Shown piece by piece: positions 1 through 8,938 of a stretch of DNA of 64,000 nt. The stretch is from Pseudomonas uvaldensis. Lineage in GTDB: Bacteria; Pseudomonadota; Gammaproteobacteria; Pseudomonadales; Pseudomonadaceae. Below the pieces are notes generated by a model, which had not been told where the DNA came from, did no database searches, and saw nothing but the letters and a program-made list of their open reading frames with translations. The position numbers and the translations under genes were made by a program. How positions within the stretch are numbered: position 1 is the first letter of the stretch; the number at the start of each line of letters is the position of its first letter. The stretch lies in contig NZ_JAIWKS010000004.1 of the NCBI RefSeq assembly GCF_021271205.1, positions 310,001 through 374,000 of the forward strand, given 5' to 3'.

Positions 1-1
1 C

Positions 2-3000
2 CTGACCGGCAGCGGTCGCCTCAACTGGATCATCAGCCAGCCCGGCATGAGTGGCTTCTACACCCTCAACCCGGATCGCAGTTGGTCAGGCTTCACGAGC
101 TTCGAACAGTACCCGACGGAGTTCCTGCACCCGGCCGCGCAACTGGGCGACCTGACTGGCGACGGCTCGCGCTCCCTGGCCATGATCGGCCCCAGAAGCG
201 TCCGGTTGTACGCCAATCTCCGCGAGCAGGGTTTCGCCCCCGGCGTCGATGTGCCCCATGAACCGGACAGCGACTTGCCCTTGTTCAACGGCTTGCGCAG
301 TGAGCTGGTGTTGTTCGGCAACCTGCTGGGCAGCGACAGTACCGAGCTGTACCGCATTCGCTTCGATGAAATCAGATGCTGGCCGAACCTCGGCCATGGC
401 CGTTTTGGCGAAGGTTTCGTCATGAGCGCCCTGCCCTTCAGCTATGGCCAGTTCGATGCCGACCGGGTGCGGATTGCCGACCTGGATGGGTCCGGGGCGC
501 CCGCGCTGATCTACCTCAACAGCGACTGTTTTGACATCTACCTCAACCGCGGCGGCAATGGCCTTGAGCAAACCCCTGTCCGGGTGCCCTGGCCCACGGG
601 CGTGCGCTACGACAATGTGTGCCAGGTCACCCTGGCCGACCTGCAAGGCCTGGGCTGTGCCAGCCTGATCCTGAGCACGCCGCACATGACGCCCGAGATG
701 GAAAAACCCAGGCACTGGCGCTATGACTTCGTCGCGGCGCGGCCCTATCTGCTCAACGGCACGAACAACAACATGGGCTGTAGCACCGCCCTGGCGTACC
801 GCAGCAGTGCGCAATTCTGGCTGGATGAAAAGCAGCAGCGGGTGGCGAAAGAGGAAAAGCCGCCCTGCTACCTGCCTCTGGCCTTGCCACTGTTGGCACG
901 GCAACAGCAACTGGATGAAATCACCGGCAATTGTCTGACCCAATGCTTCACCTACTTCGAAGGCAACTATGACGGCTATCACCGCGAATTCCGGGGGTTC
1001 GGCCGCTTGTACCAGGTGGACAGCGAGGTGCCCGACGGCGAGACACCTGGCGGTTTCACCGCGCCGTTGCTGGTCAAGACCTGGTTCCACACCGGCCGCG
1101 CCGTCGATCAACCGCTAAAGGACTGTTTCGAAGGCGACACCGACGCGGTGCCGTTGGGCCCGACGCTGCTGACCCGCTTCCACGAAAGCGACGAAGCCAA
1201 CGAAATCATTACCCCCGACCCGGACACCGCACGGGACATGGCCTACGCCCTGGGCGGCCGCGTATTACGCAGTGAAACCCACCCCGCCGAACCGGCCGAT
1301 ACGCCCAAGCCCTACACGGTGACGCAACAACGCTATCTGCTGCGCCATCCCCATGCCCATCACAAAAGTCTGTTGGTGCTGGCGCTGGAAACCCTCAGCC
1401 ACCAATACGACGGTTTTACCGACGACCCGCAAACCGAACACGGCATCAACCTGAAATGGAACCGCTTCGGCCAGCTTACCCACAGTTTTGCCGTTCACTA
1501 TGCCCGGCGTCTTACCGCGCTCGATACGCCGCCCTTCGACGATGAAGTCGAAAACGGCTGGTGGCGCGATGCCCATGACGATCAGCAACAGGTGTTCCAC
1601 ATCATCGAGAAACGGGACGAGTACCTGCATCTGATCGACAATACGGGGCTGCGCCAGCGCCTGGGCCTGCCATGGCGTTCCAGGGCCAACGGACTGCAAC
1701 GCCCCAAAGGCGAATTGCCACAAGGGCTCACCCCCCGACAGGTCAACTATGAGACTTTCCTCGAACATCAGGACTCCCAGCAATGGTTGGCGGCCCGACA
1801 GTTGATCGCGCTTCAGGAGCAGAACTATCTGCTGGACGAACACGACGACATCGCCTTCCAGGCCCTGCGCGGCCCGCTGGAAGTGGCTGAATTCGATGAA
1901 CAGGCGCTTGACGCCTACGAGGCCGTGCCGCCCCCCTTCGACATTCGCGAACAGCTGGAGACCATTGGCTTCGAGCCCATGAAGCTGTTCCTGCCGGATG
2001 ACCCGGACGAAGACGAAGCCGAAAATCTCTGGTCGAAAAAAGTCGGATTTGCCACCTATCTGCCCCTTTCGGGGTTCTTCCAGCTAAGCGCACTGCAAGA
2101 AACCCAGAGCCATGGTGAAACAACCGTCGGGTACGACCCCTATTACTTCATGACCACCACCGTAACCCTGCCGGATGGCTGCACCACTCGGCTCGACTAC
2201 GACTATCACTGGCTGCTGCCACGGCAGATCATCGACGCCAACGACAATCCCCAACAGGCGGCGTACGGTCCGGGCGGCGTTCCGTTGGGCGTCACCTTTC
2301 ATGGTACTGAAAACGGCGTCCCCGCCGGCTTCGATGACATCGCCACGTATCGGCCGCCCGAAGACCTGACACCCGGCCACGCCATCGAGCATCCGCAGGA
2401 AACCCTGGGCAGAATCGCCAGCGCGGTACGCACCGACACGCTCAGTTGGATGGGCGCCATCGATGTCACGCTGGTGCTCTCCACCCAGCGCGCCGAGTGG
2501 ATCGGCGCACGCTACGTGCTGCCCGACGGCCACGTCCGCGCTTCGGCCCGCGCTCGCCTGGCAAGCCTGGGCCAGCGTTCTGTCGCCGAGGAATTGCTGT
2601 GGATGCTGATACAGGCCACGGCCCGGGAGCCTGTCCACAGTGTCGTACTGAGCGCCGATCGTTACCCGGACGATCCGCTGCAACAGATCCGCATCGCCCT
2701 CAGCGCCGTCGATGGATTCGGTCGTCCTCTGCAAACCAAGCAGCGGGTCGAAGCCGGGCAAGCCTATGCCGTGGCCGAGGACGGCTCGCTGGTGCTGGAG
2801 GACGGCAAGCCGCTCCAGCATCACGCTGAACAGCGCTGGCGGGTGAGCGAACGGGTCGAGTACGACAACAAGGGGTTGGTCACGCGGGTCTATCGGCCTT
2901 ATTTCGCCGATGCCTGGCGCTACATCAACGACACCTCGCTGCGGGTGCACGGCTATCACGACCAGCAGTTCTACGACCCGCCGGGACGCTTGATCAAGGT

Positions 3001-3091
3001 CATCAATGCCAAGGGGCACGAGGCCTGGCATGTCCACCATCCCTGGTACCAATGCGACTTCGATTACAACGATACGGATCCAGGGGCCTGA
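2..3091 (+). CDS. Insecticidal toxin complex TcB-type protein (SpvB/TcdB family), 5' end outside window
   Basis: The open frame runs off the left edge; the window holds the last 1029 residues of a protein usually about 1500 long. Codons before the first in-frame ATG at 47 already read as typical TcB sequence (LTGSGRLNW), so that ATG is internal. FG-GAP/VCBS-like repeats (DLTGDG, DLDGSG, DLQGLG) are followed by the TcdB middle region and an RHS-like C-terminus. In Tc toxins TcB and TcC form a hollow cocoon that encloses the TcC effector and docks on the TcA pore. The next gene starts 3 bp after the stop, so TcB and the first TcC are probably co-transcribed. No TcA gene is in view. Family assignment is firm; toxicity and target are unknown. 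Confidence 0.93.
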   Translation: MTGSGRLNWIISQPGMSGFYTLNPDRSWSGFTSFEQYPTEFLHPAAQLGDLTGDGSRSLAMIGPRSVRLYANLREQGFAPGVDVPHEPDSDLPLFNGLRSELVLFGNLLGSDSTELYRIRFDEIRCWPNLGHGRFGEGFVMSALPFSYGQFDADRVRIADLDGSGAPALIYLNSDCFDIYLNRGGNGLEQTPVRVPWPTGVRYDNVCQVTLADLQGLGCASLILSTPHMTPEMEKPRHWRYDFVAARPYLLNGTNNNMGCSTALAYRSSAQFWLDEKQQRVAKEEKPPCYLPLALPLLARQQQLDEITGNCLTQCFTYFEGNYDGYHREFRGFGRLYQVDSEVPDGETPGGFTAPLLVKTWFHTGRAVDQPLKDCFEGDTDAVPLGPTLLTRFHESDEANEIITPDPDTARDMAYALGGRVLRSETHPAEPADTPKPYTVTQQRYLLRHPHAHHKSLLVLALETLSHQYDGFTDDPQTEHGINLKWNRFGQLTHSFAVHYARRLTALDTPPFDDEVENGWWRDAHDDQQQVFHIIEKRDEYLHLIDNTGLRQRLGLPWRSRANGLQRPKGELPQGLTPRQVNYETFLEHQDSQQWLAARQLIALQEQNYLLDEHDDIAFQALRGPLEVAEFDEQALDAYEAVPPPFDIREQLETIGFEPMKLFLPDDPDEDEAENLWSKKVGFATYLPLSGFFQLSALQETQSHGETTVGYDPYYFMTTTVTLPDGCTTRLDYDYHWLLPRQIIDANDNPQQAAYGPGGVPLGVTFHGTENGVPAGFDDIATYRPPEDLTPGHAIEHPQETLGRIASAVRTDTLSWMGAIDVTLVLSTQRAEWIGARYVLPDGHVRASARARLASLGQRSVAEELLWMLIQATAREPVHSVVLSADRYPDDPLQQIRIALSAVDGFGRPLQTKQRVEAGQAYAVAEDGSLVLEDGKPLQHHAEQRWRVSERVEYDNKGLVTRVYRPYFADAWRYINDTSLRVHGYHDQQFYDPPGRLIKVINAKGHEAWHVHHPWYQCDFDYNDTDPGA

Positions 3092-3094
3092 CAG

Positions 3095-5935
3095 GTGAGC
3101 AGGCAGGCCCATGCAAACACACCGCGCCTGGCGGTGTTCGACGGGCGTGGCGGACCGGTCCGGCGCGTGGATTACCTGCGCGGCTCCACCGGTGGCGAGA
3201 TAGAACGGCTGGTCACGGCCCAGGCGTTCGACGTGGCCGGCCGCATCATCTTCCAGTGGGACCCTCGGCTGCACGGCACGGAAACGGCCAATCTGTACAG
3301 TGTCTACAGCTTGTCGGGAACACCGCTGCTCACCGAGAACGTCGACGGCGGAATGCGCCGGGAGCTCTTCGGCGTAGCCGGGCAGCGCCTACAGGGTTGG
3401 GATGGCCGCGGCAGCGAGCAGCGAATCGACTACGACAACCGGTTACGTCCCCTGGTCATCCGTGAACGAAGCCAGGACCAGGCATGGGCCACCGTCGAAT
3501 ACCTGCACTACGGCGAAAACACCCGCGACCGCGCCCGGCACAATCAACGCGGCCGGTTGGTGGCGCACTACGACACGGCCGGACGGTTGACGACAGATGA
3601 CTATTCAATGGCCGGGGCGCCGTTGCAGCAGTCCAGGCACTTTCCCGATACGCTGGCACCGCCGGATTGGCCCGCCGATGAGGCCGAACGCGACACCCTG
3701 CTCGAGCGCACTGGCTACGACACGCGCTGGCATTACAGCGCAATGGCGCAGATGCTCGGTCAGACGGATGCCGGAGGTCACTTGCAACACGTGGACCTGG
3801 ACATTGCCGGCCAACTCAAGGCCTGCCGCCTGCAATGGACAGGCAGCCCGACCTCGCAGGTCATCGTCGAGCAGGTGCAGTACAACGCCGACGGCAGCCT
3901 CCAGGGGTACACCGCCGGTAACGGCGTCATGATCTCCTACAGCCGCGACCCGGCCGATGGCCGACTGTGCGAATGCAAAGCCGTGAAAGGCGACGACATT
4001 CACCAGCATTTCAGCTATCGATACGATCGAGTGGGCAACCTGACGTCCCTGACCGATCACACCCATGTCACCCGCTACCATGCCAACCTGCGTATCGACG
4101 GCGAGCGTCGGTTTACCCATGACAGCCTGTATCGCCTGGAAAGCGCCACGGGCCTGGAAGTTCGCGACGCCGGTACCCAACCCCAACTGCCGGGGCTGAT
4201 CCCACCGGCGGACCTTTCGCTGCGCACGCCTTATACCCAGCATTATCACTATGACCGGGGCGGTAATCTGCACACCCTGGTCCACAGCAGCGCGACACCG
4301 GGCCAGGGCCATACGCTGCACCTGACGATGGACCCGACGAGCAATCGCTGCATCCAGTGGCGCAAGGGAGATGCCGCGCCTGGCGACGATCTGGGTTTCG
4401 ATGCCGCCGGCAATCTGCTGACACTGCCGGGGTCGGGAAAGCAACTGAATTGGAACCTGCGTAACCAGTTGCACAGCGTAACGCAGGTGCATCGCCAGGA
4501 CACCGATGACGATGTGGAACAATACGTCTACGACGCCCAGGGCATCCGCACGCGCAAATGCCAGCGTACCCGGGCGGCTTCCGTCAGCCATGTACGTGAC
4601 GTGCGCTATTTGCCCGGCCTGGAAATCCGCACCCTGGACGACAGCGAAACGCTGCACGTCTGCACACTGCAAGGTCTGGGTTTCAATGTACGCGGCCTTT
4701 ACTGGAAAAAAGGCCGGCCGGATGAAATCGAACAGGGTCAGTTGCGCTACAGCCTGGATGATCACTTGGGTTCCCTGGTGAAGGAACTGGACCAGGACGC
4801 AAGGCTCATCAGCCATGAAGGTTATTACCCTTTCGGCGGCACCGCGTGGTGGGCCGCCGACTCCGAGCGACAGGCCAGCTACAAGACCGTCCGTTATTCC
4901 GGGAAGGAGCGCGACACGCATGGCCTTTACTACTATGGACTGCGCTATTACGCACCATGGACGATGCGCTGGATCAACCCGGACCCGGCGGGGCCGGAGG
5001 ACGGTTTGAACCTCTATGCGATGGTGGCAAACAACCCGATGCGCTTCTCCGACCTCCTGGGCCTGAACAAAAGCAACAAGACGCTGGCCGAAGGCAATGG
5101 GCTCACGGCCCTGATGAGCGACCGCACGCGTCTCATCCTGCAGGGCGGCGCGAACCCGCTGCCGGCCATTTCCGGTTCGCCCGCAAAAGTGAAGAAAATG
5201 CGGGAAATGCACTTCAGCGGCAATCCGGAAGCCGAGCTGTTTCTCAAGAAGAACCGGGACGAAAACCTGGTCGCTCACGCAGGCTTCGAAATACCGGGCG
5301 CAACACCTGAAGAAACCATCCGTCTCACCGACTTCTTCAACATTCCGCTACCCGCCCAGTTGACGGTCGAGCGCCATGGCGTCGTGGAGTACCGACCCGC
5401 CGATCAAGGCCTGGAAAAAGACAATCCCGTCTCGGGCGGTATCTTCAAGTTCGGCGACATCGACCGTTACGAAGGTTTCCTGAAAGAGAAACTCATCGCC
5501 ATGTACCAGGACACGCAACGCCCCATCAAGGTCTACAAAGGCACGAACGCCGAACCGATCAATCTGGCCGGCCTGGAATACGAAGTGCCCACGCTGCAGC
5601 CCCTTCTCCAGAAACGGCTCAAGGCGCACATCGTCGCCGGTGATCACTATTTGCCCAAGTCCGCCGGCCTTCCGGGGATGCATGCCGAGAGTGCCGGCGG
5701 GCACGTTGCGCTGGCGTTTCAGAAAGCCATGACGGGTGAAACCGATCCGTCGCAGATTCTCGTGGTGACGCAAAAGCTCAAGGGTGCCAGGGACGCGTCG
5801 GCCTTTCCCGCCTGCTTCAACTGCGCCAACATCCTGATGGAATCCCAGGATGGCTCCGCGCCCTTCAATGTGTTGACCGCCAGGGTGAACATGACTCATC
5901 GGCAGTGGAACAACGCGGTCCAGTCCTACCTTTGA
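3095..5935 (+). CDS. TcC-type RHS toxin 1 with deaminase-like C-terminal effector
   Basis: The protein has 946 residues and starts at GTG 3095, just after the TcB stop, with AGGGG upstream. Residues 1-650 are an RHS/YD-repeat core of the TccC type, ending in LYYYGLRYYAPW and NNPMRFSDLLG. Asp653 lies at the conserved position near the self-cleavage site of TcC proteins. The remaining 290 or so residues are the variable effector. It contains HAE (863-865) and CFNC (907-910), the spacing and form of the zinc site of nucleic-acid/nucleotide deaminases, with the segment similar to YwqJ-type toxin deaminases. Known biology: the TcC C-terminus is cut off inside the TcB-TcC cocoon and injected. Inference: this one is a cytosolic deaminase toxin. 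The RHS call is firm, the deaminase call moderate. Confidence 0.92.
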   Translation: MSRQAHANTPRLAVFDGRGGPVRRVDYLRGSTGGEIERLVTAQAFDVAGRIIFQWDPRLHGTETANLYSVYSLSGTPLLTENVDGGMRRELFGVAGQRLQGWDGRGSEQRIDYDNRLRPLVIRERSQDQAWATVEYLHYGENTRDRARHNQRGRLVAHYDTAGRLTTDDYSMAGAPLQQSRHFPDTLAPPDWPADEAERDTLLERTGYDTRWHYSAMAQMLGQTDAGGHLQHVDLDIAGQLKACRLQWTGSPTSQVIVEQVQYNADGSLQGYTAGNGVMISYSRDPADGRLCECKAVKGDDIHQHFSYRYDRVGNLTSLTDHTHVTRYHANLRIDGERRFTHDSLYRLESATGLEVRDAGTQPQLPGLIPPADLSLRTPYTQHYHYDRGGNLHTLVHSSATPGQGHTLHLTMDPTSNRCIQWRKGDAAPGDDLGFDAAGNLLTLPGSGKQLNWNLRNQLHSVTQVHRQDTDDDVEQYVYDAQGIRTRKCQRTRAASVSHVRDVRYLPGLEIRTLDDSETLHVCTLQGLGFNVRGLYWKKGRPDEIEQGQLRYSLDDHLGSLVKELDQDARLISHEGYYPFGGTAWWAADSERQASYKTVRYSGKERDTHGLYYYGLRYYAPWTMRWINPDPAGPEDGLNLYAMVANNPMRFSDLLGLNKSNKTLAEGNGLTALMSDRTRLILQGGANPLPAISGSPAKVKKMREMHFSGNPEAELFLKKNRDENLVAHAGFEIPGATPEETIRLTDFFNIPLPAQLTVERHGVVEYRPADQGLEKDNPVSGGIFKFGDIDRYEGFLKEKLIAMYQDTQRPIKVYKGTNAEPINLAGLEYEVPTLQPLLQKRLKAHIVAGDHYLPKSAGLPGMHAESAGGHVALAFQKAMTGETDPSQILVVTQKLKGARDASAFPACFNCANILMESQDGSAPFNVLTARVNMTHRQWNNAVQSYL

Positions 5936-5954
5936 CTGCACTGCACGTCTTCGA

Positions 5955-5974
5955 GCCTGTCAGACCTGACAGGT
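5955..5974 (+). promoter_or_regulatory. lux-box-like palindrome before TcC gene 2
   Basis: CCTGTCA-gacc-TGACAGG is a perfect 7-bp inverted repeat with a 4-bp centre, matching the general form of LuxR-family binding sites. Its centre (5964.5) is 31.5 bp upstream of a TATATT -10 hexamer at 5996-6001. That places it near -42, the usual place for a class II lux box replacing the -35. The same arrangement recurs at 8828. The LuxR protein is not in this window. Confidence 0.6.
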
Positions 5975-6062
5975 TCGGCGCTGTCTTTTCACCGGTATAT
6001 TGCCTTCTCAGTATCCGACCTCGATTAAGGATCGAAGCGACACCCCTGGAGGTCTTCGACCC

Positions 6063-8792
6063 ATGAGTACCGTCCATTACCGTACTCCAAACGTCGTCGC
6101 CATCGATGGCCGAGGCCTGCCGGTACGCCAAAATGTTTATCTACGCAGCCAGGTCGCAACCCCCGCCACGGCACTGATATCCCGCCAGCGCTATGACACC
6201 GCCGGCCATCTGATCGAGCAATGGGACCCGCGTCTTTTCAGCCAGGCGCCCAAACCCAACCAGGCCGCCCTCTTTACACTCAGTAGCAGTTCGTTGCGCT
6301 ACGACAGCGTCGATGCCGGTTGGCGCCTGGTATTGCCGGGCCTGGCGGGTGAGATCCGGCAGCGCTGGGATGAGCGTGGCAGTCACTGGCGAATGACCTA
6401 CGATGAGCAACTGCGTCCGGTGGCTGTGGAGGAAAACGGGCAGGCCGGGATCGATACGTTCCTCTACGCCGACGCCACGGCGGACGTCGGTCATAACCTG
6501 CGCGGACAGTTGCTCCAGCAGACCGACCCTTCGGGCAGCTTGCGCCCGGACAGCTACGGCCTGCTGCGCCTGCCGTTGTGCGAAACGCGCACCTTCGAGG
6601 ATGGCCAGGCCTTCACCAGCCGATACCTCTACGGTCCGCTGGGAACCATTCTGGAGCGGACAGACGCTGGTCTGCATTGGCAACAGTTGCGCTACGACCA
6701 GACCGGGCAACTGACGCAGGCCCGGTTGCAGATCAATGGGCAGACCCAATGGCTATCGGTTCTGGAAAGCGCCCGGTATAACGCCGCCGGGCAGATTATC
6801 GAACAACGGCTCGGTAATGGCCTGGTCAGCCACTGGGTCTATGACCCGGCCAATGCCGGCTTGCAGCGTCAATGGACGCAGAGCGACCAGACTGTCGTAC
6901 AGGATTACGAATACGAATATGACCTTGTGGGTAACATGACCCGCATTCTCGATCATGCCTTCACGCCCCGTTATTTCGCCAACCAGCGGGTCGATGGGCA
7001 TCGCGGTTTCAGCTACGACTCGTTGTATCGTCTGCTCAGCGCCAGCGGTTATGACGATAGCCCGCCCTCGGACACTCCCGCTCTCCCACAGCCGAGCGAT
7101 CCCAACGACCGGCGCAACTACCTTCAAACCTATGAATATGATCACGGCGGCAATCTGATCAAGCTCATCCACACACGCGACGGAGCCTGCCACACCCGCC
7201 AGATGTACATCGACCCGCACAGCAACCGAGGTACGCGCTGGACACCGGGTGATCCGACCCCGTCATTCGACGAGTTGTACGACCGTCACGGTAACCTGCA
7301 GACACTGCAACCTGGCCGTGACCTCAAGTGGAACGCCCGTGACCAACTGGCATCGGTGACATTGGTCAAGCGTGACGTCGCCCCCGATGACGAAGAGCAT
7401 TACCACTACAGCCAGGGCCAGCGGGTTTATAAACGCCACGACGCCTACACCGCGACTACCCGCCATTTCCACGCGGTACATTACCTGCCTGGCCTGGAAA
7501 TCCGCACCCGCGACTGCGGCGAGCAATTACACGTCATTCTTCTCGCCGCCGGCCCCGTCAGCATACGTTGCCTGCACTGGGTTACCGGCAAGCCGGAGGG
7601 GATTGCCGCCAACCAGCTGCGCTACAGCCTGCCGGATCATCTGGGCTCGAGCGTAATGGAGCTCGACCAACAAGCCCGGTTGATCAGTCACGAAGGTTAT
7701 TACCCGTACGGGGCCACGGCATGGATGACCGCGCGATCGGTCCTGGAGGTCGGGTACAAGACTGTGCGTTACTCGGGCCGTGAGATGGATGTCAGTGGCT
7801 TGTATACCTACAGCGAGCGTTACTACGCACCGTGGCTGCAGCGTTGGATCGGAGCCGATCCAGCAGGGGACGTGGATGGGTTGAACCTGTACGGGTTCGT
7901 GGGGAATAACCCGTTGCGCTATGTCGACAGCGGGACGAACAGGACCGAGTGGCGGATCATGAACTATTCGGACTTCATTTCCGAACTCGGGACGGAGTCT
8001 GCGACGGCGCTGGCGCAGATCGATAACATCATTCACAAGACGAACATCGCAAACGAGCTGCTGAAAAACCTGGTGGGTGAAACCATTGGCGCCATGGTCG
8101 GTTTTGCGGGTGGCTACATGGGCGCGGAGGCGTTCGGCTCGGTGGCGCCACGACTCAATGAAATTCCTTATCTGGGAGGACTCGCCGGTGGAAACATAGG
8201 CGCCGACATGGCCAGCGCAACGGCCGATGCCAGCCTGCCGACCGCTCGCCTGCTTCGGCCGCTCATTCCACAGACATCGGCCATGTCGATCAAGGCGATC
8301 GACAGCAGGCTGGGGCTCGCCTGGGACACCTCCATGAGCACCTCGGTCCAGGCGTTTTCGAGTTCTTTCCTGAATCGAGTCGTAGGCTCGGTGGTCCCAG
8401 GCATCAACCTGTTGAACCTGGGCTCCCGGGCGCAGGAAGCCGAAGACATCAAGACGGGGCTGACGCCCGTAAAGATCCAGAAGATCGATGCAATGCTCGC
8501 CGAATGGAAAAGCACCGTGCAGCAGCGTTGGGCCGAGACTGATGCCACCTTCAAAGCCCTGGGCAAATCCACTATTTATCCAGGTGACGTGCTGCCCAAC
8601 GTCAACTACATGACGACACCGCAAACCTTGGCACCGATCCACCGATCGGTTTTGCACAGAAAAACCGTGGTCACGCTGGACTACATCGATCGAGCGCAGA
8701 AAGGCATGACCTGGTACAAAAAGGTGAGCACCACGGACCATCGGTTCCTGATGAAGCAATCCCAACTCATGTCGAACGCCGCGCGAAGATGA
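6063..8792 (+). CDS. TcC-type RHS toxin 2, effector of unknown function
   Basis: The protein has 909 residues. ATG 6063 is chosen because CTGGAGG lies 9 bp upstream; a TTG at 6000 also opens the frame but falls at the predicted -10 box. The RHS core ends with SERYYAPWLQRW and NNPLRYVDSG (Asp622 at the conserved position). The last 287 residues share nothing obvious with the TcC1 effector. They contain glycine- and alanine-rich hydrophobic stretches (GAMVGFAGGYMGAEAFG, LGGLAGGNIGADMA) that resemble glycine-zipper membrane segments, then a basic tail. I do not recognise a catalytic motif. The gene has its own lux-box-type promoter, so it can be expressed separately from TcB. Confidence 0.9.
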   Translation: MSTVHYRTPNVVAIDGRGLPVRQNVYLRSQVATPATALISRQRYDTAGHLIEQWDPRLFSQAPKPNQAALFTLSSSSLRYDSVDAGWRLVLPGLAGEIRQRWDERGSHWRMTYDEQLRPVAVEENGQAGIDTFLYADATADVGHNLRGQLLQQTDPSGSLRPDSYGLLRLPLCETRTFEDGQAFTSRYLYGPLGTILERTDAGLHWQQLRYDQTGQLTQARLQINGQTQWLSVLESARYNAAGQIIEQRLGNGLVSHWVYDPANAGLQRQWTQSDQTVVQDYEYEYDLVGNMTRILDHAFTPRYFANQRVDGHRGFSYDSLYRLLSASGYDDSPPSDTPALPQPSDPNDRRNYLQTYEYDHGGNLIKLIHTRDGACHTRQMYIDPHSNRGTRWTPGDPTPSFDELYDRHGNLQTLQPGRDLKWNARDQLASVTLVKRDVAPDDEEHYHYSQGQRVYKRHDAYTATTRHFHAVHYLPGLEIRTRDCGEQLHVILLAAGPVSIRCLHWVTGKPEGIAANQLRYSLPDHLGSSVMELDQQARLISHEGYYPYGATAWMTARSVLEVGYKTVRYSGREMDVSGLYTYSERYYAPWLQRWIGADPAGDVDGLNLYGFVGNNPLRYVDSGTNRTEWRIMNYSDFISELGTESATALAQIDNIIHKTNIANELLKNLVGETIGAMVGFAGGYMGAEAFGSVAPRLNEIPYLGGLAGGNIGADMASATADASLPTARLLRPLIPQTSAMSIKAIDSRLGLAWDTSMSTSVQAFSSSFLNRVVGSVVPGINLLNLGSRAQEAEDIKTGLTPVKIQKIDAMLAEWKSTVQQRWAETDATFKALGKSTIYPGDVLPNVNYMTTPQTLAPIHRSVLHRKTVVTLDYIDRAQKGMTWYKKVSTTDHRFLMKQSQLMSNAARR

Positions 8793-8827
8793 CCCAATGA
8801 CCGGCTCGCGCCTTTACGAACCGGTCG

Positions 8828-8847
8828 CCCTGTCAGACATGACAGGT
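8828..8847 (+). promoter_or_regulatory. lux-box-like palindrome before TcC gene 3
   Basis: CCTGTCA-gaca-TGACAGG again has perfect 7-bp arms. A TATATT hexamer at 8869-8874 lies at the same 31.5 bp from the centre as in the copy at 5955. The whole 110-bp leader, from palindrome to ribosome-binding site CTGGAGG, is similar between the two copies. This indicates duplication of the promoter together with the gene. Confidence 0.6.
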
Positions 8848-8938
8848 TCGGTGCCGTTTTCCGGCTGCTATATTGCCCCCTCGGTACCCGATCTCGATCA
8901 AGGATCAAAGCGGTGAATACCCTGGAGGCCGTCCAACG

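Noticed and set aside
3605..5278. 557-residue minus-strand open frame
   Set aside because: It is antisense to the RHS core of TcC1, with no domain and shadow-like composition.
5955..5974. CTG-N10-CAG palindromes as LexA boxes
   Set aside because: The outer bases fit, but the interior lacks the AT-rich core of LexA sites, and the arms extend as in lux-type boxes. A LexA role cannot be fully excluded.
5955..5980. Palindrome before TcC2 as a transcription terminator
   Set aside because: The stem is only 7 bp and is followed by TTCGGCGC, not a T run; the position relative to TATATT suits an activator site.
6000..6062. TTG start at 6000 for TcC2
   Set aside because: It would lie in the predicted -10 box, and ATG 6063 has a good ribosome-binding site.
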